From NCBI GenBank assembly GCA_021613375.1, contig CM038710.1, forward strand, positions 26,796,763-26,860,762: 64,000 nucleotides of DNA. Reading direction: 5' to 3'. The notes below the pieces were generated by a model, which did not search any database, was not told the origin of the DNA, and saw nothing but the letters and a program-made list of their open reading frames with translations. This document shows positions 49,643-62,600 of this stretch, piece by piece (position 1 is the first letter of the stretch; every line of letters begins with the position of its first letter). This DNA comes from Megaleporinus macrocephalus (Eukaryota; Chordata; Actinopteri; Characiformes; Anostomidae). Made by a program: the position numbers and the translations under genes.

Positions 49643-52282
49643 AGAGTTCCCTCTTCCTCTAGATCTCCGGTCTGCAGCATTACCCTTCTCGCAGCGGTAG
49701 TGCTCCATGCGTATCCGTATTTAACACTGAATATAAATGAGCGTTTAAGTGCCGTTATTGTTCTGACTGAACGTCCTAAACTTACAGAACTGCATGCAGT
49801 GATGGCTACGTCAAAAAAACGCTAACGCTGTATTTTCACTGCTCTGTCACGTCAACCGACGTAAACGCACTTCCCCTCTTCTGCTGCCGCATGTTAACAA
49901 AGGTGCTCCTTGCGTCGCCCAATATCAAGTGCTTGCATTTCCTGGGGTTACGGGACAGAGTTGATTAACGCTTGTGGTTTTATACGAGCTATGTTTCTTG
50001 TAAGCATGTACACTTTAACCTACAAATGTTTGACTGAGTTTCCAAACATTATCCAGTGAGCAGCATATCAGCATGTTCAGACAACTTTTTCAGTGCGTTG
50101 TAATTTACTGCTGCAATTACAGTAAAATTAAATTAATTAGTCAATTAGTCATATTTCATATTTTGAATACAGTGTTATATGTATGTGTGTATGTATATAT
50201 ATATATATATCGGGTGGGGCTGTATGCCACGGCAGGACTACATGTAGTTATTAGCGTAAACAAGTCATGAAACCTGGTCTAAACTGGTTTATTACCATGT
50301 TTAACGAGCCCACGTAAAACAGCATAATATTTGTAACAAAATGAACAGTAAATAAAGTAAATCAAACAAATATCCCAAAATACTGCAATCATTCAATTTA
50401 GACCCTTAATTTAAAATGAAAAAAGCTTATTTTTAACAAAAAACTGCAATCATTAAATGTAGATCTTGACTTGTTGCTGCTGTACTGTTTGTACTGGTTA
50501 GATCTGGTCTGTACGGTGTTCTGGGTTGTTTGTTTTGTTCTAGCTATAGCAGATAGGATTTGCAACCTGACGGGAGGGGGTTTCAACGAAACGCTAACTG
50601 GAAATTAAGCTCATTTGTTTAACGCCATTGATCGGCTCTCGGGATCGGCTAAATTGGAGAAATATTGGCCGATCACATATTTTGATAAAAAATCTGCCGA
50701 TACCGATACATAGCGATCTTTCCATCTCTAATATAATGTATGTATGAATAATACTTTTGGAAACGAGACCGGCCCTTTAGTATTTTGATATTGTCAAATC
50801 TGGCTCCCTGATCTAGAGGATTGCTTATTTGACGGGGATGTCATGTTTCTTTTATGTATATAAAGACTTTTTATGTTCTGTATCTGGGCTGACACACGAC
50901 TGTGTTAATCTGTTTATTCTGTTTATAAAAGAATAAGAAACTCGTCCTCTGTTGTAATTTAAAGGCAAAGTTATTTATATTGATAAAGTAGATGCAGACT
51001 TCCGTTATAGGGATTCTTAGCAGTTTTTCTGAGGCCTTAAAATTATTTATAGCAATATCAGCATTGTATCATATCGACCGAAATTAAGGAATAATATTGC
51101 AGTATAAATTTTGGCCATATCTTCCAGCACTAGTTGTCCCATTTTTTTTTTTAAATAAGGGAATATCCTGATAATAAATCCTCAGCATAGCCCAGGCCTA
51201 ATTCACACAAGTCATAGCATTTTAAGACGTCTACACCACACATGGAAAATATTATATATATCCACTTTTTTTGTTATGAGTCCTTGATTTGAAGGAAGGC
51301 AGTCTTTTCTGTTAAAGAGGCCAGGAAGATGTACATTTCAGTAAAAATTGTGCAAGTAAAAAGTAAAAACTTTCAGCTTCTCAGTCAGCAAAGTCAGGGA
51401 AATTTAGGACCCCTGAACGCATTTTAAAAAATAACTAGTGTTATATTTTTTACTTTGATTCAGCACCAAAACATAGAACGGTTCGCTGGAAGCACATTAA
51501 AAGAGAAAACCAGTGATGTCATGAAATTTGTCAGTGTAACTGATTGTGCAGTTTGCATAGTGATGCGTTTTGTCAAAAAATTGTTCTTTTATCTTTTTTG
51601 TTATATCATTTTAAACTTTCATATCATATCAGGAGACTGAGTCTGACATGGTTACAGCAAGCTAGAACATTTTGTGGTGTGCTCTTATACTTCATCTGTG
51701 TGTGAAAAGCACCTTTCTGTTTTTCAGAGCTACCAAACATAGGAAATTAATATTCAGATTTATACAAAAGTAAAATGTACAATGGTGGCGCCCAGTGGCC
51801 AGCCGCGGGTATCACACATTAAACAAATGCTGATGTTGGTCAGTTGAGCTTTTATTTCAGCTTTGTTATCTTTTAAATGAAAAGTTCTGTAAGTTATTAG
51901 TATTAAGAATAGTATGATGGCTTGATTAATTTTGAGTATGTCATTGTTGAACCCGTCTTTTTTTAAAGAATGGTGAAATCACTTCCACATGTGTGGCTCT
52001 TACACTTTAATATCATTAATTAAATTAACCTAGGATGTAAATATTCAGATCAGTGGTACCATCTGTCTTCCAACTATTTGCAAATGTCATATGAGGTGTT
52101 ATACGCTTTAAATATTTATTCTAAAATAATATTTTATTCTAAAATTGTGGTCTGTAGTGAGTAAAAAATTCCTGGTTAAAAAAGTTGGTCTTTTTTTTAC
52201 AGCACGTTATTTTTTTTCTGTGACTCGCTTTATTCTCTGACGCTTCGTACGTCGTCTGTGTGCACACCGCACTTCTCAGTAT

Positions 52283-53271
52283 TAGGGGTGTGTTTAAAAA
52301 ATCGATTTTTCGATTCAAATCGATCTTCATGTAAATAATCCGATATTGATTCGTATAAACCCAAGATCGATCTTTAAAATTAGCATTCCAGAGTGTTGTA
52401 AAGCCGCCTTCCAAAGAAGAGTACCTGCGTCTCTGGCTGAAGGAGCTCAAATTAAAACCTCCACTGAAACCTCCGTATATCTGCTCTTACCATTCTGTGG
52501 AGGAGAACCAGCACCAGAGCTTCCTTATCCAGAGAAACGTCTCGCTTATGAAGCTCAGAGGAAGCAGACACGTCGGGTGTTTGCAAGTTAAGTAACTGTT
52601 TTCTGATCAGTGTCCACCGCGCTAGGCTATCTGGGCTGTAACTAACACCCACGCAGAGTAGCTCGGGCAGCTGGCTTGACTTGGGTTTAACCGGCTTTCA
52701 GAAATATAAACTCACCGTCTGTGTGTAGGAGTACACGGCTGACCTTCCCACTATACAGGTACTGATACTCTTCAGTACTTCAGTATAGTATTTCATTGTT
52801 GAACCGTCTACACCTTCCGAGAGTACAAAATAATTAAAATGTTGCCGTCGGTAACCTCAGGCCTCCTTTTCATATAATCCACCCACTGTGTTATTAACCT
52901 TGGATGAGACATTGTCGTCCCCATTTGAAATTCTTATTGCTTCTCTGCTCCCCTCCCATGTAACTGTATTCATTTTGGTTAGCTGAGCGGAAGTTCTAAC
53001 ACAAAGGCGGAACAAACACACGCTTGAAAGTGGGTGTGGCCAAATACGATGAATATAAACAAATAAACACTAATGTTTTTAGTAATGGTAGGTTGAGTGT
53101 TCCTTGTACATTTACCACATTAGTTCTCTGAAAATATCTTTTCATATTCAAACAAAACATATTATTGTAACTGAAATATCTCTAAATGAATCGATATTGA
53201 ATTGAATTGAGTCGGAAATCAGGAATCAGGATCGAATCGATTCGGGAAATCAGTGGTGATACCCAGCCCTA
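52283..53271. mobile_element. Non-autonomous hAT element (989 bp)
   Basis: The left end is TAGGGGTGTG and the right end, reverse-complemented, is TAGGGCTGGG. The flanks are CTCAGTAT (52,275-52,282) and CTCAATAT (53,272-53,279), an 8-bp target duplication with one change. Both sides carry AATCGATT-rich subterminal blocks, as in common fish hAT elements. No transposase is recognisable; the plus frame at 52,346-52,591 inside it has no match I know. Confidence 0.85.
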
Positions 53272-53329
53272 CTCAATATGCACAGATATGATTGGCTGAG
53301 GTGCGCTTTTGTTGATCTTACAAAACACA

Positions 53330-53505
53330 CATCTGGTCTTTGAGGTCACTGCGCCGCAAAGCCTGCATACCGTAAAGACAGTAAAAGTTCCGCCACTTAA
53401 AATAAACACAGTTAAATGAAATCATTTTTAATAATTTATTGGTTCAGGTTCACATTGGACAACGTCTGGGTCCGGACCACGGTCCACATGACCTCTGTTC
53501 TATAG
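53330..53505 (-). mobile_element. hAT MITE fragment, second copy of the 33.1-kb family
   Basis: Reverse-complemented, it reads CAGAGGTCATGTGGACCGTG, then GTCCGGACCCAGACGTTGTC, and TTTTAAGTGGCGGAACTTTT-like blocks. These match the first half of the element at 33,098 in the opposite orientation. The far half is missing or decayed. Confidence 0.75.
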
Positions 53506-53631
53506 GTTCCATATGCAGGAAAAACGTTTTAGCACAGTAGCTCAGTATAACCTAAATATTCACTTCCAGAGCCCAATACATGCATCATTAAACTTTTAAA
53601 ATATCAATCAGATCTGCCCAGTGGCACCTTT

Positions 53632-53734
<103 letters not shown>

Positions 53735-54767
53735 GGGCTGACCTACCCAGAATCTTTTTTTATATCATGGAATCTGTTAAAGCAAATTCTGTCTGCTTTA
53801 AACTCCTAAGTAATTGTAGCTGTTTTAAACCAAAAATATAGAACCTGCCTCTGTTTCTTCATTGGCCCAAGTTGTATCTTGTTGACTTGTCATCTGTACA
53901 TGTTTGTTCCTGATTCTGGTTTAATGATAAAAAAAACTGTGTGTAATTACACGTCGCCTGACCCACAGGGGCTTTCCAGCAGGGGTGATGGCAAGACATT
54001 AAACAACTCGACATTACGAGGCGATCATAAAAGCAGTCTTTTGTTGTGTCCTTCGCAGACCTGTTATTAAGTTTAAAAACAACAATTATCCACGAACACC
54101 AACTCCTGCGCTCACAAGTTCAAGGCCTGTTTCTTCACAGCTATTCTCTTCTGGTGAATTTCAGATGAATGGAGTGGATGTGAGAATCTCGCGTCTCAGT
54201 GGGAACCCCCCCACCCCCCCAAAGTCACTGTCTTCTTTGTTATGCTTTGTTAATTTGTCAGAAATGCTTGTGTGCTCAGTTAGAAGGCTACTGCAAGTTT
54301 AGCACACAGTCCAGCAGACTTTATTGCACTGCCCAGTGCCGGGGTATTAAAGAGTTCCTTTACTGCCCCGCTAATGAAATACAAGGTGATGACAAATTCA
54401 GAGAGCCCAGCTGGGCCACACGTTTTCAACTCTTTTAATTTTCTGATTATGGCCCCTGTCGCTTTAGACCCTACATAAAGACATCATTCTTATAGTCCTG
54501 CACCCCCAGCTCCTCTCTCATGGTGGGTAATGACCCGTTGAAGCTAGCTGTGCTGTCACTGAATTACCTTTCTGAGAATCCATGTCCCCCACAAATCTTG
54601 CTTGCACATCTGAAAGCAAGGTCGGACCACACTGTGCGACGGCATGCTCTGCTAGAGAAACGGCTTTTTTTGTCATTTGGCTGAAGTGCAAGTTAGGAGT
54701 GCTGTGGTTCTGTTCATTCCTTTGGATTCTAATCTAAGTTTTAGATTTTATTTTTGTTTTCCCACAG

Positions 54768-54933
54768 ACTTTAAGCCATGGCTGCACTCCCTGAACCTCA
54801 GGTATCCTTCTGGATGGACAAAGTAGTGATGTGGGGTCAGGCTACATCACCCTCTGCTCAGCTAGACACAACCAAGCATCTAGAAGCCCTGAGGAGCTTC
54901 CTTCAGCAGCTCCTACAGATGTTGCAGCCAATG
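54768..54933 (+). CDS. fancc: FANCC, first coding exon (ATG at 54,778)
   Basis: The exon starts after TTTTCCCACAG; ATG follows at 54,778 in context AAGCCATGG, and the exon ends at ATG|GTAGTA. It encodes 52 residues. FWMDKVVMWGQATS aligns with the human FANCC start FWMQKLSVWDQAST, followed by QLDTTKHLEALRSFLQQLLQ. FANCC is a subunit of the Fanconi anaemia core complex, which monoubiquitinates FANCD2-FANCI in repair of DNA crosslinks. Human FANCC has 55 codons in its first coding exon and also ends it in phase 0. The three residues of difference lie at the very N-terminus, which is variable. Positions before the ATG are 5' UTR. Confidence 0.93.
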
Positions 54934-57900
54934 GTAGTACCATACTATGTTGCCTATTTAAAAACAAAGAGAGGTTTTTTGAGGTGATGATGTAAAATGA
55001 AAGAAAGAAAGAAGATTTCAACTGATATTTAATTAATTGGATTTATTTATTTATTAAATATGACTCTACATATAAATCAAAGTCAGCTTTCCTTCATGTT
55101 GGATACTTAGATTTATCCGACTTTGTGCATATGCTAAGGTGAAGTGAACTGCTGGAGAATTTACCCATGTTTTCGAGGTAAACAAAGACCGACTGTGTGG
55201 TGCGGTGAAACTGAATTCTCCCATCAGTCTGCAGCATTAAGCCTAAGATATGGTCCTTCAGCTGAGAGGCTCAAGCAGACTGTGACTGTACTCTGGAGAC
55301 AGTGGCCCTAACAGAAGCTTCTCTGTCCTGGGCCAGGCAGGCCATTGGCACGGCCACAGTGTTGAGTTAGTGGGCTAATGGCCACCGAGGGACTGGCAGC
55401 GTTAACCTAATGTATCCCTGCATCAAGTGTTTGGATCAAAATTTGGACGAGAAAGCAAAGGAGGGGGGTGGTGGGTTGGGGGGCTCTGAAGGTCCAGTGT
55501 TCGAAAAAAGCCCTGCCTCACACCGTCCATGTTCACCTTGAAAGGGGCCCTTTCTTTAGCCTGTAGCACCTTAGCACCCCAGGAGCTCTCTCTGCTGTAT
55601 ACGAGCGTGCTGCCTCAGCGCCTGCCGCCTTGGAAAGTAAAACAAGTTTGCCGTTGTCAGGCTTTCTAATTTCACCAGTTACAATAACTGCCCTGCCAAG
55701 ACGAAGTTATAACAGATATAACCCACCCCAACCCCTACCAACCCACCCCCACCCCTCTGTTTTCATCACGCTCAGCATGAGCCAGCACAAGACGACTGAG
55801 CTCAGGATCTCTTAATTGAACAGAGAGCCTCTTCCCGGCACAGGCTTGTAAAGATAGAGGTGGAATCAAACGCTTCTTAGCTGCGCCGCTTTTGATGACT
55901 TAAAAACTTTCCTGTGGCCCTTGCCCTGAGGACCAGAAAACATATACGTTCCAAAAAAGTTTCCTCATTCGCGTTCCTCTAGGACCAGGGGACCGTTGAA
56001 TATTTCCCTGCTGCTAGAGAAGGAAGGCCTATAAGCATTTTTTCTCTCCAGCTCTTCACCACTGGTCTCCCCAGCTTCAGCTCAGTGGGTGCTTGTTGGC
56101 TGAAGGCCCTCGCCAATGAGCCCGGAGCGGACCATGAGAGTCATGACAGCGAGAACCGTGTGTACCATATGTGTGCATTTCATGTTTGACGATTTGCTAA
56201 TGTGCTTACATGACCTTTTTCCCATGTAATAGGACTTGTGTGGGCAAGAGTGTAAGAAAGCATTGATGCACCTGAGTATTGCAGTATCATGCGTTGTGAT
56301 GCTTTATCGATTCTCAAAAAACAATCAACTTTTTAAAATCATATTTTACATGCAAAGATTTGCGGCAGACAGCAGTTCAACTTGTGCTGTGTTTAGACCA
56401 ACAGCTATGGAAATAAACTACAGCCAAATTGAAAAGCAATCAAAAGGAAAAACTAAACCACTATTAAACTGTCATGTCATTTGACCTCTTTACTGAAAAA
56501 CAGTACACAAGGATCTGCATTTACAAATCAAAACACTGAATTAGTGTCAAAATTGAATGCAGTTCACAGTGAAATTAAATCAAAGTGCTGCTGTATTGCT
56601 TTTCACTCTGCGGTGCGTTGTAAGCGTGTGCCTCACTAAAGTGCAATCATTATAGTGATATGGTTAAATGCAATGCATACAAGCCTGTGTTTAAACAGAT
56701 GATACACCTGGTAAATGTGCCAAAACAAAAGCAAAAGATCCATTGCAGTGATTTAACATCGCTTGACCTCTTAACGGAAAAACAATAAAAGAACTGTTTA
56801 AGAGAGTTAAAGGCCGATTTGAGTCAGAATTAAATACAGATCACATTGAAAAGCAATCAGCTCGCAACTGTACTACATTTCACCGTGTGGTGCTTTAAAT
56901 GTGCCAAAACAAAATGCAGCACAATTATTGTATTTCAGTCTGATCAGCGTAGAATTCGTGCCACGGTGAAATGCAATCACTGTCCAATCACAGTCTTCGG
57001 CCAAATTTGGGGCATGGAAGAGAAACTAATCAGAAGTAATCGCTCACGGTTGCAGCTAAATCCAGAGAAAATGTCCTTTCAGGACAGAATAAGACGGAAA
57101 ATAAACACTTTCATTCTACAAGTTAAGGAATAAAGTGTCGCTATGTAAATGTCTTTAAGCATCGTGATATGTTTTCATCCTTTCGTCCAACAACAAGAGA
57201 CGACTGAGGCCCAGTGTAGTTATCAGGGGTAAAAATACCTGATTAGATATTGGAAGAAAAATACCAATAAATCTAGAATTTTTAACTGACTGAAAAAGGT
57301 TTTTAAGGTGGTAGGGATATGTGATCTACGGTGTTTAGGAATCAGCAGTTTTGTGCCCCAAACACGCAATCGGCAATCATCAATTAATATTTTAAAGGAT
57401 TATTTAGCTGATCAGTTTTTAAAGTAAAATAATGTGAGGCAGGTAAATGCATTCACGGTGTATTTGAGTGTTGCTATACACCTATACTAAAACCGCATAA
57501 TAACTTTGCATGACTATTCTAATAATGTGTTTTATTTATTTATTTATTTATTTTTTTAAATATTGAACAAGTAATGTTATTTATATTGGGCCTGTGTTAA
57601 TAGAAAGGTTTGAAACGCTGCTAATGTCCTTTGTGTTTGTTTATCCCAAACAGTGTCCCATTCAGTTGAGAATTAATTCAAAAAATTAAATAAAAAAGTA
57701 ATTTAAAAAAAGCTCAGAAAACACTGCCCAAACTGCCAGTAAATAAATAAAAAAATTGGCCTTAAAATTGATGATTATTGTAATTTCATGTAGCTGCGTA
57801 GTTGTTCTTGTGTAGTATTGGTGTGCAATCACCCATGGCTGCTCTATACATGGTGATAGTTAAGTCATGGAATGATATTATTGTGATTTTATGATATGCT

Positions 57901-58926
57901 AGGTATTGTTATATAAATATACTGCAATATATTTTTAATAATATAACCTTTTTTTAAATTATGTCCCCAAAGGAAAACGTTTTTATAGTCACACATGTAC
58001 TTTCTACCCCTGACATCCGTGCATCAGAGGTTAATGCAATCCTTTCTGCTTTACTCAAAGCAGTTTACCATTCATAAAACAATATACCAGTGCATGATGA
58101 ATGTGAATCGATACAGTATAGCTTAGTAATTGTTGAAGACAGCATTGGTATTGAAACAAATAAATTGGTGCCTTGCCATCCTTTTTTATGCCAGTTAGAA
58201 TTATGTATTTATTTATTTATTCATTCTGACGTTCATTTCATCTTTCGATGTCATGCATTCAGGGCTGCTCTACCCATTTTTTTATAAGCTGATGTTAATA
58301 TAGCTAAACATTCTTTAGTGGTTTTATCATTCGGTTCACACACACATCACTCAGCATCACACACTGTATGTGTGTATATGGATACGTCGTGATTAAAAAA
58401 GAGGCCCTTTTCCTTTGAATCGATTCCAATATACAGTAAATTAGCAGCGCACATCTTGAACTCATGCAGAAAGCTGCGATTGTCGAGATTCCTCTGTGTT
58501 AGCGAGCTGGTTTTCATTAATTACGTAACTGTCTTTAAAGAAGTGATCAGTGACTCTATCCGTCTGGCTGCGTGGGAATAGTTTTATAAAGCCTATCAAA
58601 GCCTTTTGTTGGCTCTAGCAATCCTGAGGGGAAATTAGGATTAATTGTTCATATAAGTTGTGGGTATGTGTCTTGTTCAGCAAAAACACTGAAATAACAC
58701 GTGTCTCTGTAATTTATCTGTTATATGGCTTTGTTAGATTTAGTCTGATATGCAGGGAAAAATGCAGTAAACCAGCATCTGAAAGTTTAGTCCCAGTGAT
58801 ATAAGTGCGTAGATGGATGTCTGCATAGAAGTTTGAAAGGCTTTGTCTTGCCATTATCACCACACAGTTGTTGTTATTGTTGCATGGGTTCAACAAGATG
58901 TGCCTGTGTGTGTGCTGTGTTTTCAG
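54934..58926 (+). other. fancc: fancc second intron (4.0 kb)
   Basis: It runs from GTAGTA to TGTTTTCAG. The part from about 55,340 to 55,860 is GC-rich and repeat-poor with balanced motifs, so it may hold conserved regulatory DNA. The part after 56,200 is AT-rich. The plus frame at 56,846-57,133 is not a known protein. A (TTTA)n tract lies near 57,533-57,552. Confidence 0.75.
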
Positions 58927-59014
58927 AGCTCTACCACTGAGGCAATGAAGAGCCTTCCCTTTGTGGGCCAGTTCCTGGGAAGACTTTGCTGGAACCCATA
59001 TGTTACTGCGGATG
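58927..59014 (+). CDS. fancc: FANCC, second coding exon
   Basis: An 88-nt exon between TTTTCAG and GATG|GTAAAT. It encodes SSTTEAMKSLPFVGQFLGRL and CWNPYVTAD plus one base. This aligns with human [24 protein letters not shown], with F-x-x-x-G-Q-x-L and C-W-N-P as anchor residues. The human exon is 85 nt, so there is one extra codon here, and the ending phase (1) is the same. The exon is short and easily missed by frame scans. Confidence 0.92.
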
Positions 59015-59362
59015 GTAAATTTACGACTCTCCTACTTGCTGGGGGAGTGTTTCCCATTTGGGACGAAGAAATGGGTCTGCAGGGGTTGGGTATTTACACT
59101 CATTTTCCAATGAGCCCTGTAGCAGCCTGCTGGGCATTTGTTCCCAGTTTTACTCTCTTTTTATTCTCTGTCTCTTTCACTCTTTATCACTTTTTTAGTC
59201 TCTCACCCCTTTTTGCTATCCTCTGTTCATCTTTCCAAGATCTGTTTATTTTTCTCTCCTTTTATTTACATTTGCACTCTGATCATGATAAACGATCTAA
59301 AGAGCAAGACACGTCCGCAGCTTTTTAATACCCCGTTCTGTCGCGTCTTTTGTGTCATTCAG
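59015..59362 (+). other. fancc: fancc third intron
   Basis: 348 nt from GTAAAT to TCATTCAG, pyrimidine-rich in its second half (CTCTTTTTATTCTCTGTCTC). The frame from the exon before reads through for a while, which explains long but meaningless open frames here. Confidence 0.9.
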
Positions 59363-59457
59363 GAGAAAACCGGCGGCTTCTGCTGCAGTGTGTGTGGTGT
59401 TTGTACAGCGCAGAGCCAAAAAATGCAGTGGAGCACCGGGCCAACGACTGGATACGG
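59363..59457 (+). CDS. fancc: FANCC, third coding exon
   Basis: A 95-nt exon, exactly the length of the human counterpart, between CATTCAG and CGG|GTACAG. Joined to the last base of the previous exon it reads GENRRLLLQCVWCLYSAEPK and NAVEHRANDWIR. Human has WCLCCLINKEPQ and SKLNSWIQ at the same places. The frame is not the longest open one here, so the splice join decides it. The next coding exon of fancc (human equivalent 111 nt) was not found in the remaining 4.5 kb and must lie right of the window. Confidence 0.9.
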
Positions 59458-59567
59458 GTACAGTTCAATACAGTGTCTATTCTGTCATTAGGGTCAGACT
59501 AATATAAATATAACACATTTTAAACTCTTTCATATACATGTATATGTATGTATGTGTATATACACAC

Positions 59568-60061
59568 TACCGCTCAAAAGTTTAGGATCACTTTAGAATT
59601 TCATTTCATGCAATTCATGCAATTTTCATGCAATTCACAAACAATATATTTCACAATTAATTTAAGTGTATCAGATTATTTTTAAAGAGCCTATTTTTGT
59701 ATAGAGGCTTATTTTGCATATAATCCTATTAACAGCAATTCTCAGTCCTCTGCCTAAATCTCCTGGTACGGCCGCCAATCCAAGTTAAGGATGTTATTGG
59801 GCTAATTGGTTGTTAGGACACTCTTGCTCAATTGTGATGCACAGCTGAAAAACATCATACTAATAAATGAGCATAAAAGGGAGCAGAACATTCTAGGTTA
59901 GTTTAGTATCTGAAGCATCAGCAGTTGATGGCTTGCTGAAAGGCTCAAAATAGCCAGAAAGAAACAACTTTGTTTAGAGACCCGTCAGTCCATTGTTGTG
60001 TTAAGGAAGGAAGATACTCCAACAAGAGCATTTCACTGTGGTCCCAAACTTTTGAGCGGTA
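59568..60061 (+). mobile_element. Internally deleted Tc1 element
   Basis: The left end TACCGCTCAAAAGTTTAGGA and the right end, reverse-complemented, TACCGCTCAAAAGTTTGGGA form terminal inverted repeats of at least 20 bp with one mismatch. Near the right end, 59,929-60,018 encodes WLAERLKIARKKQLCLETRQ and SIVVLRKEDT. This is the start of a Tc1-type transposase with the first helix-turn-helix region. The rest of the gene is gone, so the element cannot move by itself. Confidence 0.9.
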
Positions 60062-62034
60062 TGGGTATTTATATATGTTCTTAATTTTATTGTAGAGGTC
60101 TACCAGAATTACATGCATCAATGCTAGAGCTCCTGTGTCTTTAAGCCCCACCTCCCGATGAGCCCCTTCTGTTTTGATTGGTCAGCTTGCCCATTCTGTT
60201 CTGACTGATTAACAACCAGGTGGCCAGGAAGGATTATGTTACGAGATGATGTCAACTTGTATGAGAAGAGGGCTGGGACCAACGAGGAGTTGGAAGATTG
60301 GAGGCGTGTTTACATGCACTGGAAGTTGCATAACACCAAAGCAAAGAAAAAAAGCAAAAAGTCCCCTTTAACTTAATTTCACTTCAGTTCAACAAACATG
60401 TAATGTGACCGAGGGCCTCTCAATCCTTATAATAATTACCGTCTTGAGAGACAACAGCTATAAAATCTTGAGGGACCTACAGCTTGACAAATGGAGGGAA
60501 GATGTATCATTGGTTTGTGTTTCATTCCAGCCATGGGCAGCATATTTATATATCAGGAGGGCATGTGATATCCATTTTGGCAGGGTAAACTGATAAGCCT
60601 TTTGTGTTGTTTATATTTTCTACTTTCCTACTCCATTAGGTTTAGTCCAAGTGTGCTTTACTGACAGATATTGTCAGTTCTACACTTGCACCACACCTTA
60701 TACACCCAACAGATCGTATGCAAATTAACATATAGAATACGTCTGTGGTTGCTGTGGTTGATTGAATAGCTCCTTCATCTTTTGTAAAACATCAAATGCA
60801 AGCGGTTCCACACCAAATTTCCATGGACCATTTAGACAGATAAAATCAGGGGGCATGAGGATTGAAGACAAAAAGAGGCTTTTCAGAGTTCACACAGATG
60901 GTTTACCATAAGCAATATGGAACCCTTCACATGTTTGCCAGATTGATTGTTTTTTTTATCTAATAAAACATTGGGCTAATTAAAGGAGGCCTTTTAAAGT
61001 AAACTCTTAATTTGCCAGATGTTTTTTGACCTATACAAAGGGAAGTGGAGATGGAGGGATGTGTGGATGCTCTGTGAGGGGCTGTGCCACGGTGTTTTGT
61101 TTTACAGTATTTATTTGCTTAGCTAGCTGGTTGTTGTGCCACAGTAGGTAGAATGCAGCATGTGGGGAAGGGGGCCTGGGGCATAAAGGAGAGAAGGGTA
61201 AAGACACTGGATTAGCTGTGTGTCTGGAAATTCTAAATGGTGTCTGTCTTTTTTGTATCATGAACGCAGAGAGCTTTTTTGGTATATGGACTAGGGCGCT
61301 CATGAACGAGCACTAAACACACGGTTCCACTGATCTGGGTGATGTTGGTGCCTCTGTGGTGACTGGTCTTGCTTTTTTTCCCCTTCCTCTTTACTATTGT
61401 CTCTAAGATCTGGCAGACAGTCATAAGAGACAGAGAAAAACACAAAGCCCCAGCCCTCCAATTAAGATGTATAGACGATTTTGTGGCTGAGGTTTATCTC
61501 TCAGACATGCAGCAGAACCACATGTCTTTCTCATTAGACCGAAATAGTTTAGTTTCCATCTTTATGTCCCTTTTGTTTGTTTAAAGAAATGCAGCAAACA
61601 TGGTGATTTTGTTGATGTAGCAAAACCTTTTTCGATGCTTCATAGAGTTTATGAAAGGTTAGTTAAGTGCAACAGGTTCTCTACCCTGGACTGTGTACAT
61701 CATTTATAAACAATGATGCCAAAAATATTGTTATTGGGATTTTAATGCTTTTAAATCTTACTGCACTGTAACGGCCTGTAAATGCCAATCTGGATCCAAT
61801 TTTTCTTGCGTTATCTAAATGTTTAGGGTTTTTTTTAGTGACCAGACAGTTACAACTGCAATGATTGATTAAAATGGAACTGGAGCAGTAGCTGTGCATG
61901 GTCAGATTCTGTAGATTTTGGCCTGAACTGTGATCAGCAGCTGACCAGTTTATTATATTGCAGGTTTTTTTTTTGTTTTTTTTTTTTTGGACATGTAGTG
62001 AGGTGTAACAAGTATTCAGTTTTATTTTTTCATA

Positions 62035-62600
62035 GGGTCTGTCTCAAAACCTAGTGAGTGTCTAAGTAGGCACTGTCTAGGTAGGCAGCTGTTTAAGTAG
62101 GCAGCGTTCTGTCTGACACCTGTGTTATTGAGACGCTCAAGTTAGAGAGCAAATGCATCACGGCTTGTTCCCGCCCACTGCAGCACCCGACCATTGGTTT
62201 AGCTGGTTGCCGACATCCAAAACAATAGCCTGAGGCTAAAAAAATCTGCTAGCATAAATGCTAATGGCTCGAGTATAAAACTGTAAAATGGTGGACGACT
62301 CGTAGCAAAGTTGCAAAATGCTGTTTTGTGTGATTTATATGACAAAAAACACATTAAAACACCAGAAAGAATCGAAATAACTTACATTTTAAAACGACTT
62401 GCCTGATTTGCCTGCATCATGAAAATTGACTTGGCAGCTGAAGAGTCATTCGATGCTTCCTTAAAATCAGGTCAAAATAAGGTTCTTTAGTAGACAGCAT
62501 GTTTGAGGTATCTAGGAAATTGGGACTGTCTACATGTTGGAAGCCGCATACTATGACGTGCTGTCTATGCAGGCAGCTCACTAGGTTTTGAGACACACCC
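62035..62600. mobile_element. 566-bp MITE with 3-bp target duplication
   Basis: The left end GGGTCTGTCTCAAAACCTAG continues TGAG; the right end, reverse-complemented, is GGGTGTGTCTCAAAACCTAG continuing TGAG, so 23 of 24 bases match. ATA flanks both sides (62,032-62,034 and 62,601-62,603). Further inside, TAGGCACTGTC-like and GACAGCACGTC-like blocks extend the symmetry. A 3-bp duplication fits PIF/Harbinger, though the site is not the usual TAA/TTA. Confidence 0.85.

Noticed and set aside
48250..51132. Possible large hAT element with ends TAGACCTGAACA and CCAGCACTA
   Set aside because: The flanking 8-mers GTTTGTCC and GTTGTCCC agree only if a gap is allowed, and the ends match poorly. Both are probably separate old repeats.
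59138..59491. 117-codon frame overlapping the third fancc coding exon
   Set aside because: Wrong frame: it reads intron pyrimidine tract and then EKTGGFCCSVCG. The splice phase and human alignment require the frame giving QCVWCLYSAEPK.
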